Below are positions 1-8,894 of a stretch of 64,000 nt of DNA, piece by piece. Numbering within the stretch: position 1 is the first letter of the stretch; the number at the start of each line of letters is the position of its first letter. Source of the stretch: Streptomyces sp. NBC_00775 (lineage in GTDB: Bacteria; Actinomycetota; Actinomycetes; Streptomycetales; Streptomycetaceae); assembly GCF_036347135.1 (NCBI RefSeq), contig NZ_CP108938.1, positions 4,712,001 to 4,776,000 of the forward strand, written 5' to 3'. The notes under the pieces were generated by a model, which was given only the letters and a program-made list of their open reading frames with translations, was not told the origin of the DNA and did no database searches. The position numbers were made by a program, and so were the translations under genes.

Positions 1-1
1 C

Positions 2-1999
2 TCCGGCAAGTGGGGCCTCGGCTGGACCAACAACCCGGCCAACCCGCTGTGGAAGGAGAACCGTACGCCGTTCCTGGAGGACGCGGCCGGCGCCGACGAC
101 TACAGCCACGCCGCGCACCCGCAGGACTGGCCGTACGAGGAGAAGGTCATCGGCTGGGCGGCCCGGCCGATCTCGGCGATGTTCGCGCCCGGTGACTTCC
201 AGGCCGGTTACCGCGCCGCGTGGTGGAACAGCAACGCCTACCGCACGGCGGCCAAGCCTCCGATCTCGCTGTTCTGCGACAGCAGCAACGACTGCGACGC
301 GTCGAAGATCAGCACGGATGCCACGAACGACACCGGCGGCGGCCCCTGCCTGCTGCCCGGCGACCCGAGCACGTCGGACCCGCTGTACCTGAAGTGCTGG
401 TTCACCAAGTCCGCGACCTGGAAGAACTGCACGACCAGCGCCCAGTGCGGCAACCCGATCCACCGGTTCGACGACACCTATCCCGAGCAGGCGGACGCCA
501 ACTCGTATCCGCCGGAGTGCTCGGCCAACCTGCCCTCCGGGACGTACATCGTCGACGATCTCGCCGACGGGATCGTCCCAGCCGGTTCCAGCACCCGATC
601 GTGCGGAACGGTGTCGTCCGCGGGCTCGTTCGCCATGGACTTCGGGAGCGCCTCGTCCCGGATCGACCTGCACCAGATCGGTGCGGCCTACGGCAACCAC
701 TTCTGGTTCTCGCACACCAACAAGAGCGGGACGACCGACGCGGCCCGGCTGCGGACCACCGGCACCTGGACGCTGAACAAGTCGGACCGCGGCTGGATGC
801 GCGTCTGGGTGCACCTGCCCGACCACGGCGCGCACACCCGCCAGGCGATGTACAAGGTGGGCGGCACGGACTCCACCAGCCCGAACCGCGCGCTGCCGCA
901 GCGGGTGATGAAGAACGAGTGGGTGCCGCTCGGCGTCTTCAACTTCACCGGAGCGCCCACGGTGGCCCTGTCGAACGTGACGCAGGACGGCAAGGGTACG
1001 GAGGACGTCGCCTGGGACTCGGTCGGCTTCCAGCCGCTGAGCGGCAAGGCGACGAACATGGTCGTGGCCATGGGCGACTCCTACTCCTCGGGTGAGGGGG
1101 CCTCGGCGAACGGCGGCGACGACTACTACCCGGAGTCCGACTACTACGACCCGCTGCAGCCGGACACCGAGGACAAGTGCCACCGGTCGAAGTACTCCTG
1201 GTCGCGGCAGGCCACGCTGCCCGGCTACTCGAAGTCGATCGGGGCGATGGCCGACGACCGCGACTCGGACATGGACTACCACTTCATCGCCTGCTCCGGC
1301 GCCCGCCACTACAACATCCTGCGCCAGGGCCAGAGCAGTGAGCTGCCACAGATCGACCAGGGCTATCTCGACCAGAACACCACGCTGGTCACCCTGAACG
1401 TCGGCGGCAACGACGCCCGGTTCGCCGACATCGTCCAGGAGTGCATCACGGCCCTGACCGTGTGCAACGACAACTCCATCGATGCCGTCGACCCGGACAC
1501 CGGGCAGAAGAACGGCGAGTCGACCGGCTCACTGGAGGACTGGGCGCCGACGTGGCTCCACGAGCAGATCCGGCCGCGGCTGGCCGGCACGCTCAACGCG
1601 ATCCATCTGAAGGCGCCGCACGCGAAGATCGTTCTCATGGGCTATCCGAAGCTCCTGGAGAACGACGGCAGTTGCATCCCCGGCATCGGCACCGAGGAAG
1701 CTCCGTGGCTGAACGGCATGGCGGACACGCTGGCCACCGAGATGCACGGCGCGGTCGACGACGCCAACAGCCAGTACGGCGCGAACGCGGTCTTCTCCGA
1801 CCCACGTGACGAGTTCGCCGGCAAGGCGATCTGCGGTGACCCGGAGGACGTGAACGGCATCGTCCTGTCCGGCCACTCGCAGGCGGACAACCGGGACTGG
1901 AACTGGCTGCCGGGCAATGTGGCGCCGTCCATGAAGTCCTTCCACCCGAAGATCGCGGGTGCGCGGTTGTACGCCGACAGTCTGCAGAACACGCTGTAG
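2..1999 (+). CDS. SGNH/GDSL-family hydrolase (5' truncated by window edge)
   Basis: The frame is open from base 2, so the start codon lies outside the window and the first internal ATG (179) is not a credible start. The C-terminal half is an SGNH esterase/lipase domain: block I GDSYSSGEG at 1073-1099 supplies the serine, block III GGND lies at 1403-1414, and the block V histidine is in SFHP (codon 1943-1945). The upstream roughly 350 residues are rich in Cys, Trp and Gly and look like an extracellular accessory region, but I do not recognise the domain. The family hydrolyses carboxyl esters and is typically secreted in streptomycetes; the substrate is unknown. A strong hairpin follows at 2069-2100, so the unit ends here. 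There is no evident link to the beta-lactam genes downstream. Confidence 0.85.
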   Translation, partial: SGKWGLGWTNNPANPLWKENRTPFLEDAAGADDYSHAAHPQDWPYEEKVIGWAARPISAMFAPGDFQAGYRAAWWNSNAYRTAAKPPISLFCDSSNDCDASKISTDATNDTGGGPCLLPGDPSTSDPLYLKCWFTKSATWKNCTTSAQCGNPIHRFDDTYPEQADANSYPPECSANLPSGTYIVDDLADGIVPAGSSTRSCGTVSSAGSFAMDFGSASSRIDLHQIGAAYGNHFWFSHTNKSGTTDAARLRTTGTWTLNKSDRGWMRVWVHLPDHGAHTRQAMYKVGGTDSTSPNRALPQRVMKNEWVPLGVFNFTGAPTVALSNVTQDGKGTEDVAWDSVGFQPLSGKATNMVVAMGDSYSSGEGASANGGDDYYPESDYYDPLQPDTEDKCHRSKYSWSRQATLPGYSKSIGAMADDRDSDMDYHFIACSGARHYNILRQGQSSELPQIDQGYLDQNTTLVTLNVGGNDARFADIVQECITALTVCNDNSIDAVDPDTGQKNGESTGSLEDWAPTWLHEQIRPRLAGTLNAIHLKAPHAKIVLMGYPKLLENDGSCIPGIGTEEAPWLNGMADTLATEMHGAVDDANSQYGANAVFSDPRDEFAGKAICGDPEDVNGIVLSGHSQADNRDWNWLPGNVAPSMKSFHPKIAGARLYADSLQNTL

Positions 2000-2011
2000 G
2001 CGGTCTCTGCG

Positions 2012-2057
2012 GAAGAGGCTCCTCAGAAGAGGCTCCTCAGATCTGCGGAAGAGGCTC
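2012..2057. repeat. Short direct repeats GAAGAGGCTC (x3)
   Basis: GAAGAGGCTC occurs at 2012, 2026 and 2048. The first two copies are part of a 14-bp tandem unit ending in CTCA. They fill the space between the hydrolase stop and the terminator hairpin. They look like local slippage duplication, and I assign no function. Confidence 0.6.
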
Positions 2058-2068
2058 GGTAGAAGCGA

Positions 2069-2100
2069 CGGGGGCCTGAGTACTCGTACTCAGGCCCCCG
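2069..2100 (+). terminator. Rho-independent-type terminator after the SGNH hydrolase
   Basis: A perfect 15-bp stem (2069-2083 with 2086-2100) has a 2-nt turn, or four nt if the closing pair opens, and is followed by TTT. It lies between the hydrolase stop and the next gene on the same strand. Confidence 0.85.
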
Positions 2101-2126
2101 TTTCCGTGCCATGGAAGGCTGGCGTC

Positions 2127-2516
2127 ATGACGAACCGCAGGACCGCCCGTTGGGTGAAGGGCGCTGCCGTGTCGGCGGTGTCCGCCGTCGTCTGCTACTG
2201 GATCTGGACGTCCTGCCGGGAGTGGGCGTCAGGTGTGCGGGAGGCCGACCAGGACGCGTTCCTCGCCGGGTCCCTGGAGTCGCTGCTGGCGGGGATCGCC
2301 GGGGTGGCGTCGATGCCGCTGCTGCTGTGGGCGGGGATGCGGGTGCTGAAGGAGCGCGGCAATCACCTGCTCGTGGCGGCCGGCGCGCTGGCGTGGATCT
2401 TCCTCGGGGGCCATGTGGTCGAGGACGAGGTCGGCACCGGCGCGACCGCCGGGTTCCTGGCCCTGTTCGCGGTGCTCGGGGGTCTGCTGGCCGGGGTCGG
2501 GACGCGCGGCGAGTAG
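2127..2516 (+). CDS. Small integral membrane protein of unknown function
   Basis: Encodes 129 aa starting MTNRRTARWV. The ATG at 2127 is chosen because the longer upstream frame runs back through the terminator. Three to four hydrophobic segments are visible (roughly residues 12-28, 47-67, 78-95 and 103-123), separated by short charged loops such as MRVLKERGN. No catalytic motif is seen and I do not recognise the family. It stands alone between a strong terminator and gcaS; 160 bp separate it from gcaS, including a weak 7-bp hairpin (2526-2547). It is probably not part of the clavulanic-type cluster. Confidence 0.65.
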   Translation: MTNRRTARWVKGAAVSAVSAVVCYWIWTSCREWASGVREADQDAFLAGSLESLLAGIAGVASMPLLLWAGMRVLKERGNHLLVAAGALAWIFLGGHVVEDEVGTGATAGFLALFAVLGGLLAGVGTRGE

Positions 2517-2676
2517 CCGGAGCGCCGAGGCGTTCCTATGCGCCTCGCCGACCGCCTATGCGTGTGACCACCCGATTCATGGCCTCCGCCGGGTGCGGCG
2601 CGTTCAACTGGCCCTCAACGCCAGTCGACTGCACCGCCACCGACATGATCGGCGGCGGGACCATGGAGGCGGTCCC

Positions 2677-3978
2677 ATGACAACACCCCTGGCCGACTAT
2701 GCGAAGTTCGCCGGCAGGCGCATCGCGATCGTCGAGCACATGCAGAACCACCCGTTCGTCCTCGGCCTGCACCAGGCCCGCGAGCACGGTCTGGAGGTGT
2801 GGCTGCTCACCGGTGACCGGTCCTGGTACACCCACGGCCACGACTGGGACTCCCACCCGCTCGCCGCGGCCGTCGACCGTGTGATCGACGTCGACACCAC
2901 CGACCTCGAAGCGGTGGTGTCCGTGGTGACCGGCGACGACGGCGCTCCCCTCGTGGACGGTCTGACGTCGTTCTCCGACTACCACACGGTGCTCGCCGCG
3001 CAGGCGGCCCGGCGGCTCGGTCTGCCGGGTCCCGATCCCGCGGCCGTGGAGACCGCCAACGTCAAGGACCGGCTGCGCGTCGCGCTCGGCGACGTACCGT
3101 TCAACATCCCGCACATGCTGGTGAGCGCAGAGGAACAGCTCGACGAGGCGGTGCGGCGGCTGGGCTTCCCGATGATCGCCAAACCGCCAGCGGAGGCCAT
3201 CAGTTACGGAGTCCGCCGCGTCGACGACATGGCCCAGCTCGTCGAGGCATGGCAGGAGCTGTCCGGGATACGGCACAGCCTGCGCGGGCAACCGCGGTCC
3301 GGGGACGTGCTGTTGGAGACGTACGTCGAAGGTGTCGAAGTCAGCGTCGAGACGATGACGGTGGACGGGTACACGCATGTCTTCGGCGTCACCTCGAAGG
3401 ACCTGTTCGGTGACCCTGCCTACATCGAGTGCGGGCACACCTTCCCCGTGCCGCTGTCCGACGACGAGCGCGACGCGCTCTACGCCGTGGTCCGCGACAC
3501 GCTGAAGGCGATCGGCTACGACCGCGGGCCGTGCCACACCGAGGTCCGGCGCACCGAGTCCGGCTGGCGCGTCATCGAGGCCAATCCGCGGACGCCGTCG
3601 AGCTGCATGACCATGCTCGTCACGGACGTCACCGGGCGCAGCCCCATCCTGGACGCCTGGCTGCTCGCGATCGGCGAGGTCCCGCCGATCGAGCCCGTCA
3701 CGCACTCCGGGGGCGCCGCCGTCCGCATGATCTACCCGCAGCGGCGCGGCACCCTCAAGCGGGTCGACGGTGTGGCGGCCGCCTCCTCGGTGCCGGGTGT
3801 CCAGGTGCTGCTGCACGTGGAGAAGGGCGATCACCTGTTGCAGCGCATGGACAACTCCTCCTGCGTCGGGTTCACCTACTGCAACGGGCCCGACCGCCTG
3901 GAGGCCCAGGCCCTCGCCGACAAGGCGGCCGCCTACCTCGACTTCGTGGTCGAGGAGGACGAGGCGGCGGAGCTGTGA
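2677..3978 (+). CDS. gcaS: N-glycyl-clavaminic acid synthetase (ATP-grasp ligase)
   Basis: Encodes a 433-aa ATP-grasp ligase. By context it is the homologue of GcaS (Orf17), which joins glycine to clavaminic acid with ATP, the first step committed to the 5R clavulanic acid branch. Motifs: ATP-binding lysine in FPMIAKP (K169), the acidic strand LLETYVEGVEVSVE (about 212-225), and Mg/ATP ligands E289 and the E301-A-N303-P-R305 signature. The usual glycine-rich ATP loop reads AEAISYGV, with few glycines. The start at 2677 has GGAGG at 2665-2669; the frame is open further upstream but without a ribosome site. Its stop overlaps the GTG of orf16 (GTGA), starting a four-gene translationally coupled operon. 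Another ATP-grasp amino acid ligase is possible in isolation, but the neighbours make GcaS the best call. Confidence 0.88.
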   Translation: MTTPLADYAKFAGRRIAIVEHMQNHPFVLGLHQAREHGLEVWLLTGDRSWYTHGHDWDSHPLAAAVDRVIDVDTTDLEAVVSVVTGDDGAPLVDGLTSFSDYHTVLAAQAARRLGLPGPDPAAVETANVKDRLRVALGDVPFNIPHMLVSAEEQLDEAVRRLGFPMIAKPPAEAISYGVRRVDDMAQLVEAWQELSGIRHSLRGQPRSGDVLLETYVEGVEVSVETMTVDGYTHVFGVTSKDLFGDPAYIECGHTFPVPLSDDERDALYAVVRDTLKAIGYDRGPCHTEVRRTESGWRVIEANPRTPSSCMTMLVTDVTGRSPILDAWLLAIGEVPPIEPVTHSGGAAVRMIYPQRRGTLKRVDGVAAASSVPGVQVLLHVEKGDHLLQRMDNSSCVGFTYCNGPDRLEAQALADKAAAYLDFVVEEDEAAEL

Positions 3979-5129
3979 GCGGCGGCGCGCACTATCCGGG
4001 CAGCCAGGCGGACGTGCGGGCGGTGGCCGATGCCGCCGGGCTGCCCGACGCCGGCTGGGACGGTCTGCTCGGCGCGGAGGACTTCTTCCAGACGTCCCGC
4101 TGGCTGGCGGTGCAGGAGCGCAACTCCGGCACCACGATGGACTTCCTCGTCCAGCACCGGGAGGAGAAGCCCGTCGCGGCCCTCGTCGCCGCGTGGGCCG
4201 ACGACTCCGTGCCCTGGCTGCTCGCCCGGCCGGACGCGATGCTCTCCCGGGCCCTGGAGGACGGCGGCCCGCCGGAGGCCGCCGCCGTCCTCGCCGAGGT
4301 GGCCCAGGGCGACCCGGCGTCGCTGCTGCCGTCCCTGGTGTGCGGCGGCCGGCACCTGGGCCGCACCCGGACGCTGGCGGGACCGGACGCGCTGCCCTCG
4401 GACGTCGAGGCGCTGGTCGTGCGGGCCGAGCAACTGGCCGCGGAGCGCGGGGCGGCGTCCGTCTGCTTCCCCCATGTGGACGTGCGGGACGCCGGGTTGG
4501 TGGAGCTGCTGCGCACCCGCGGCTACCGCTCGCACCTCTCGGCGCACTACGCCTGGCTGCCCATTCCGCCCGGCGGCTGGGACCAGTTCCTCGCTGAGAT
4601 GAGCAAGCACCGGCGCCGCCGGGTGCGCCTGGAGCGCCGGGCGCTGGCCGAGGCCAAGGTCGAGGTCCACCTCGAACCGCTGACCAAGGCGCTGGCCCCG
4701 CGCCTGGGCGAGCTCGACTGCAACCTGCTGCGGAAGTACGGCAATCCGGCCAGCCCGGAGCACTCGGCCGGGCTGCTGAGCTGGATCTCCGAGGTCATGG
4801 GCGACGACGCCATGGTCTCGGTGGCGCGCAAGGACGGCGCCATCATCGGCTTCGGCATGGTGCTGCGCTCCCGGGCCCGCGGCGAGGAGCAGTGGTTCGG
4901 CCACCGTGCCGGATTCGACTACGACGCCCAGGGCAAGCTGCCGCTCTACTACGACGTCCTGTACTACCGCGTCCTCGAAGCCGCCGCGCGCGAGGGCGTG
5001 TCCGTCCTGCACGCCGGGATCGGCAGCGTCGAGGCGAAGCTCGCCCGCGGTTGCCTGGCGAGCGAGGAGCACTCGTTCCTGCTGCGGCTGCCGCGTACGG
5101 GCTCCGGGAAGGAGACGACCACACGATGA
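3975..5129 (+). CDS. orf16: Orf16-like GNAT-fold (BioF2/FemAB-type) protein
   Basis: Encodes 384 aa from a GTG overlapping the gcaS stop. The C-terminal half (from HYAWLPI, about 195, to the end) has the layout of the Acetyltransf_6/FemAB-like GNAT family: a basic SKHRRRRVRLERR stretch, the substrate-side segment ELDCNLLRKYG, and the GFGMVLRSRARGEEQWFGHRAG strand pair (written here as separate pieces of one region). These families transfer acyl or aminoacyl groups. In the clavulanic acid cluster the matching gene, orf16, has no assigned reaction that I recall. Sitting between gcaS and oppA2 in a fully overlapping operon, it is likely to act on N-glycyl-clavaminic acid or a later intermediate; that is inference. 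Confidence 0.75.
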   Translation: MSGGAHYPGSQADVRAVADAAGLPDAGWDGLLGAEDFFQTSRWLAVQERNSGTTMDFLVQHREEKPVAALVAAWADDSVPWLLARPDAMLSRALEDGGPPEAAAVLAEVAQGDPASLLPSLVCGGRHLGRTRTLAGPDALPSDVEALVVRAEQLAAERGAASVCFPHVDVRDAGLVELLRTRGYRSHLSAHYAWLPIPPGGWDQFLAEMSKHRRRRVRLERRALAEAKVEVHLEPLTKALAPRLGELDCNLLRKYGNPASPEHSAGLLSWISEVMGDDAMVSVARKDGAIIGFGMVLRSRARGEEQWFGHRAGFDYDAQGKLPLYYDVLYYRVLEAAAREGVSVLHAGIGSVEAKLARGCLASEEHSFLLRLPRTGSGKETTTR

Positions 5130-6838
5130 GTATGAGCAGGGGAACGGAACCACGCACCACCGCGGGTGCGGGCTGGAACGCCGCCGTCGGTTCGACGGTG
5201 AACCCCTCGGACGTACGCGGCGGAACCCTGCGTCTGGTCTCCTCGGCCGACGTGGACTCCCTCGATCCGGCCCGCACCTACTACGTGTGGGTGTGGCTGC
5301 TGCAGAGGATGCTCAACCGCACCCTCATGGCCTACCCCACGGACCCGGGCCCCGCCGGGCTCGTCCCCGCCCCGGACCTCGCCGAGGGTCCCGGGCGGGT
5401 GAGCGACGGCGGCCGCACCTGGACCTACCGGCTGCGCGCCGGCGTGCGCTACGACGACGGCACCCCGATCACCTCGGACGACATACGCCACGCCGTACAG
5501 CGGGTGTTCGCGCAGGACGTGCTGCCCGGCGGCCCGACCTACCTTCTGCCGCTGCTGGACGATCCCGGGCGGCCGTACCCCGGCCCGTACCGGACCGACG
5601 AACCGCTCGGGTCGGTGCGGACGCCGGACGAGCGCACGATCGTCTTCCATCTGCGCCGCCCGTTCTCCGACTTCGACCATCTGATGGCCCAGCCCTGCAC
5701 GGCCCCGGTGCCCCGGCGCGCCGACACGGGGGCGGACTACGGGGAGAACCCGCGCTCCAGCGGCCCGTACCGCGTGGCCCTCCACCGGCCGGGCAGGTTC
5801 CTGCACCTGGAGCGGAACCCGTACTGGGACCGCGCGACGGACCCGGTCCGGCCCGCGCTGCCCGACCGGGTGGAGCTGACCATCGGGGTGGACGTCGACG
5901 AGCTCGACGAACGGCTGATCGCCGGGGAGTTCGACATCAACCTCGAAGGCCGGGGGCTCCAGCACGCGGCCCAGAACCTGGTCACGGCCGACGGCGTCCT
6001 GCGCTCCCGTACGGACAACCCGCGCACGAGCTTCCTGCACTTCGTGTCCCTCCAGCCGCACATCCCGCCGTTCGGCGACGTGCACGCGCGCCGTGCCGTG
6101 CACTACGCGGCCGACAAGATCCTGCTCCAGCAGGCGCGCGGCGGCCCGGTCACCGGCGGCGACCTCACCACGGCGCTGTTCCCGCCCCGGCTGCCCGCGC
6201 ACCAGCCGGGCCTGAACCCCTACCCGACGGGCCCCGGCCTGCGCGGTGACCTCGACGCGGCGCGGGCCGAACTCGCCGCCGCCGGGCTGCCGGACGGCTT
6301 CGACGCGGTGATCGGCACCCAGCGCGGCAAGTTCCGGCTGGTCGCCGACGCGGTCGCCGAGTCGGTGGCCAGGGTCGGCATCCGGCTGACCGTGAAGGAG
6401 CTGGATGTCGCGAGCTACTTCAGCCTGGGCGCCGGACATCCGGAGACGATCCGCGAGCACGGCCTCGGGCTCGTCGTCACCGACTGGGGCGCCGACTTCC
6501 CCACCGAGTACGGCTTCCTCGCGCCGCTCGTGGACGGCCGCCAGATCAAACGCAACGGCGGCAACTGGAACATCTCCGAGCTCGACGACCCGCGCGTCAA
6601 CGACCTCATCGACCAGAGCCTGCACACCACCGACCCCGCCGAACGGGCCCGCCAGTGGGGTGCCGTCGAACGCCTGGTGATGGAACACGCCGTGATCCTT
6701 CCCCTGGTCCACGACAAGACCCTGCACTTCCGCAACCCGTGGGTCACCAACGTGTACGTCCATCCGGCCTTCGGGCTGTACGACGTCCAGGCGATGGGCG
6801 TCGCAGCCCCCGTACCCGACCGGGAGAACACCCCATGA
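5126..6838 (+). CDS. oppA2: OppA2-like solute-binding protein without a signal peptide
   Basis: Encodes 570 aa of the SBP_bac_5 (oligopeptide-binding) family. Family landmarks include GGTLRLVSSADVDSLDP near residue 32, TYRLRAGVRYDDGTPITSDD, and a C-terminal segment with ERLVMEHAVILPLVHDKTLHF. In the S. clavuligerus cluster OppA2 is required for clavulanic acid production although no ABC permease is encoded nearby. The ATG (5126) overlaps the orf16 stop as ATGA, so the start is well fixed. The N-terminus (MSMSRGTEPRTTAGAGWNAA) has no hydrophobic core, no twin-arginine-plus-hydrophobic stretch and no lipobox cysteine. The protein is therefore predicted cytoplasmic, which is unusual for this family; see findings. 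It is paralogous to oppA1 at 14.3-16.0 kb. Confidence 0.87.
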   Translation: MSMSRGTEPRTTAGAGWNAAVGSTVNPSDVRGGTLRLVSSADVDSLDPARTYYVWVWLLQRMLNRTLMAYPTDPGPAGLVPAPDLAEGPGRVSDGGRTWTYRLRAGVRYDDGTPITSDDIRHAVQRVFAQDVLPGGPTYLLPLLDDPGRPYPGPYRTDEPLGSVRTPDERTIVFHLRRPFSDFDHLMAQPCTAPVPRRADTGADYGENPRSSGPYRVALHRPGRFLHLERNPYWDRATDPVRPALPDRVELTIGVDVDELDERLIAGEFDINLEGRGLQHAAQNLVTADGVLRSRTDNPRTSFLHFVSLQPHIPPFGDVHARRAVHYAADKILLQQARGGPVTGGDLTTALFPPRLPAHQPGLNPYPTGPGLRGDLDAARAELAAAGLPDGFDAVIGTQRGKFRLVADAVAESVARVGIRLTVKELDVASYFSLGAGHPETIREHGLGLVVTDWGADFPTEYGFLAPLVDGRQIKRNGGNWNISELDDPRVNDLIDQSLHTTDPAERARQWGAVERLVMEHAVILPLVHDKTLHFRNPWVTNVYVHPAFGLYDVQAMGVAAPVPDRENTP

Positions 6839-7899
6839 ACGACGACCGCACCCACGGCCTCCGCTTCAGCCCGCTGGCCGCCGACGACGAGACCACGGTC
6901 GTCCAGTGGCTACGGCTCCTCGACGACTCCGCCGGAGACGTGCCGGGAGCCGCACCGCCCTGCGCCGTGGACATGCGGGGCTCCCTGCGCTTCCCGCCGC
7001 CCGCCACCAAGCTGGAGGACTGGGTCGTACGCCAGGACGGGTCCGACGGATCCGATGGACAGGACGGGCAGGACGGGCGGGTCGTCGGTGCGCTGCGGCT
7101 GGCGCTGCCCGACGGGGCCGATGTGGCGCGGGTGGACCAGCTGCTGGTCGCGCCGGGGCTGCGGCGCCGGGGCATCGGGCGGGCGCTGTACGAGCGGGCC
7201 GTCGACATCGCGGCGGGGCACGGCCGTTCGGCGCTGGCCGCGACCGTGGTGGAGGCGCTGCCCGACGGTCCGGCACGGGACGCGGGACCGGCGGCCTTCG
7301 CGGCGGCGGTGGGCGCGGAGCGGGCGTCGGTGCCGGCGGGCGTGCACCAGTGGCTCGACCTGGGCGCGCACGATCCGCTGGCCGGCGGCGTTCCCGAGGT
7401 GCCGGAGGGGTACTCCCTCGTCACGTGGGGGACCGTCACGCCGGACGAGTACGCGGTACGGGTGTCGGTTCTCGAACAGTCGCTGGGGGATGAGGCGTTC
7501 GAGGAGGTCGACGAGGAGCGGGAGGTCGGGACCAGTTACGCGCGGGAGTTCGAGACCATGCGGGTGGGGCGGGGGCGGCGGGCGTACCACACCGGTGTCG
7601 TCCACGAGGCGAGCGGGCGGCTGGCCGGGTACACCAGTGTTTCGAAGACCACGGGGAATCCGTCGTACGCGCTTCAGGGGATGACGGTGGTGCATCGGGC
7701 CCATCGGGGGCGTCGGTTGGGGCTGCTGCTGAAGCTCGCGAATCTGGAGTATGTGTTGCGGCACGAGCCGGGGGTTCGGCTGGTGGAGACGGCCAATGCC
7801 GAGGACAACTCCGCCATGATCGCGGTCAATGCGGCCATGGGGTTCGTGCCTTATGAGCGGTGGGTGTCCTGGACGGGGCTCGTCGGTTCGGGGGGCTGA
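6835..7899 (+). CDS. orf14: Orf14-like tandem GNAT acetyltransferase
   Basis: Encodes 354 aa with two GNAT-like halves. The first has VDQLLVAPGLRRRGIGRALYERA (about 100-122, containing the acetyl-CoA pyrophosphate loop RRRGIG). The second has LQGMTVVHRAHRGRRLGLLLK (about 280-300, loop HRGRRLG). Orf14 of the S. clavuligerus cluster is a tandem GNAT that binds acetyl-CoA; its reaction is unsettled. The ATG overlaps the oppA2 stop (ATGA). A low-complexity insert rich in D, G, S and Q sits at about residues 68-80, just before the first GNAT core, encoded by a short GAC/GGN repeat. The 3' end overlaps the convergent orf13 by 49 bp. Confidence 0.85.
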   Translation: MNDDRTHGLRFSPLAADDETTVVQWLRLLDDSAGDVPGAAPPCAVDMRGSLRFPPPATKLEDWVVRQDGSDGSDGQDGQDGRVVGALRLALPDGADVARVDQLLVAPGLRRRGIGRALYERAVDIAAGHGRSALAATVVEALPDGPARDAGPAAFAAAVGAERASVPAGVHQWLDLGAHDPLAGGVPEVPEGYSLVTWGTVTPDEYAVRVSVLEQSLGDEAFEEVDEEREVGTSYAREFETMRVGRGRRAYHTGVVHEASGRLAGYTSVSKTTGNPSYALQGMTVVHRAHRGRRLGLLLKLANLEYVLRHEPGVRLVETANAEDNSAMIAVNAAMGFVPYERWVSWTGLVGSGG

Positions 7900-8894
7900 T
7901 TCTCGGTTTGGAGGGTGCGGGTGGATTGTGGCTGGGCGCGCCCACGCGGCGGAGCCGCAGATGTCACAGCCCCGCGCCCCTTAAGGGGCGCGGCAGTGGA
8001 CGGGAGTTCACCGGAGCCGCTCCGCCGGAATGGGGTCCAGCCTGTCCCGGCCAGGACACCGAGCACCACCGCCAGCCCGCCCCCCAGCGACCAGCCCGTC
8101 AACTCCTCCCCCAGTACCAGCCACGCCGCCGCGACCCCCACCACCGGGACCAGCATGGAGAACGGGGCCACGGTTCCCGCCTCGTAGCGCTTCAGCAGGG
8201 TTGTCCAGATGCCGGAGCCGACGACGGAGCCGGCCAGCGCGGTGTAGACCAGGGCTGCCAGGCCGGGCCAGCCGTCGGTGCTGAAGGAGTTGCCGAGGGC
8301 GTGCCAGCCGGTGGTCGGGCCCTCCATGGCGGCTGAGAGGGCGAGCAGCGGCAGGGGTGGTACGACGGACATCCACAGGGCGAAGCGGAGTGGATGGTCG
8401 GGGCGGGCCTGCCGGCTGGCGATGTTGCCGAACGCCCAGCCGAGTGCCGCGAGCAGGGTCAGCAGCAGCGGGAGCAGGGCGGCGCTGCGGGCGCGTTCCA
8501 CCGCGATCACGGCCATGCCGAGCACGGCGAGGGCGACCCCGGCCAGCTGCCGCCGGGAGACCCGCTCGCCCAGCAGCAGCGCGCCGAGCAGCATGGTGAA
8601 CGGTGCCGACGCCTGCACCACGACCGAGGCCTGCCCGGACGGCATGCCCTGGTCGATGGCGAGGAAGAGCAGCCCGAACTGGAGGACTCCGAAGCCGAGT
8701 CCGTAGACCAGCAGCCAGCGCACCGGTGCCTTCGGCCGGGGGACGAACAGGATCACCGGCACGGCCAGGACGACGAAGCGCAACGCGGAGAGGAAGAACG
8801 GCGGGTAGTGGTCGAGCCCGATCCGCACGGCGAGGAAGTTCAGCCCCCACAGCACGGCGACGAGAACGGCGAGGAGACGGTCCCTGACGCTCAC
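7851..8894 (-). CDS. orf13: Orf13-like EamA/DMT-family exporter
   Basis: Encodes 347 aa with about ten transmembrane helices and two EamA repeats (first repeat begins [20 protein letters not shown], second begins [18 protein letters not shown]). Drug/metabolite transporters of this type export amino acids and small metabolites, so this is a plausible efflux route for a clavam or intermediate. The GTG start at 8894 overlaps the orf12 stop. After the last helix (about residue 290) the frame continues for about 50 residues through a GC-rich palindrome that looks like a transcription terminator (7972-7993), giving a Pro/Arg/Ser-rich tail with no family counterpart that I know. The 3' end overlaps orf14 by 49 bp in convergent orientation. 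Confidence 0.82.
   Translation of the reverse strand: MSVRDRLLAVLVAVLWGLNFLAVRIGLDHYPPFFLSALRFVVLAVPVILFVPRPKAPVRWLLVYGLGFGVLQFGLLFLAIDQGMPSGQASVVVQASAPFTMLLGALLLGERVSRRQLAGVALAVLGMAVIAVERARSAALLPLLLTLLAALGWAFGNIASRQARPDHPLRFALWMSVVPPLPLLALSAAMEGPTTGWHALGNSFSTDGWPGLAALVYTALAGSVVGSGIWTTLLKRYEAGTVAPFSMLVPVVGVAAAWLVLGEELTGWSLGGGLAVVLGVLAGTGWTPFRRSGSGELPSTAAPLKGRGAVTSAAPPRGRAQPQSTRTLQTENQPPEPTSPVQDTHRS
7972..7993. terminator. Perfect GC-rich palindrome embedded in the orf13 3' end
   Basis: The 11-bp half-site CCGCGCCCCTT is followed directly by its reverse complement. A second small stem (GCGGC/GCCGC, 7946-7958) flanks it. The sequence resembles the GC-rich intergenic terminator repeats common in Streptomyces. 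Here it lies inside the orf13 reading frame, downstream of the convergent orf14. Confidence 0.6.

Noticed and set aside
2413..2676. Upstream extension of the gcaS frame
   Set aside because: It overlaps the membrane-protein gene and lacks family similarity; GGAGG precedes ATG 2677.
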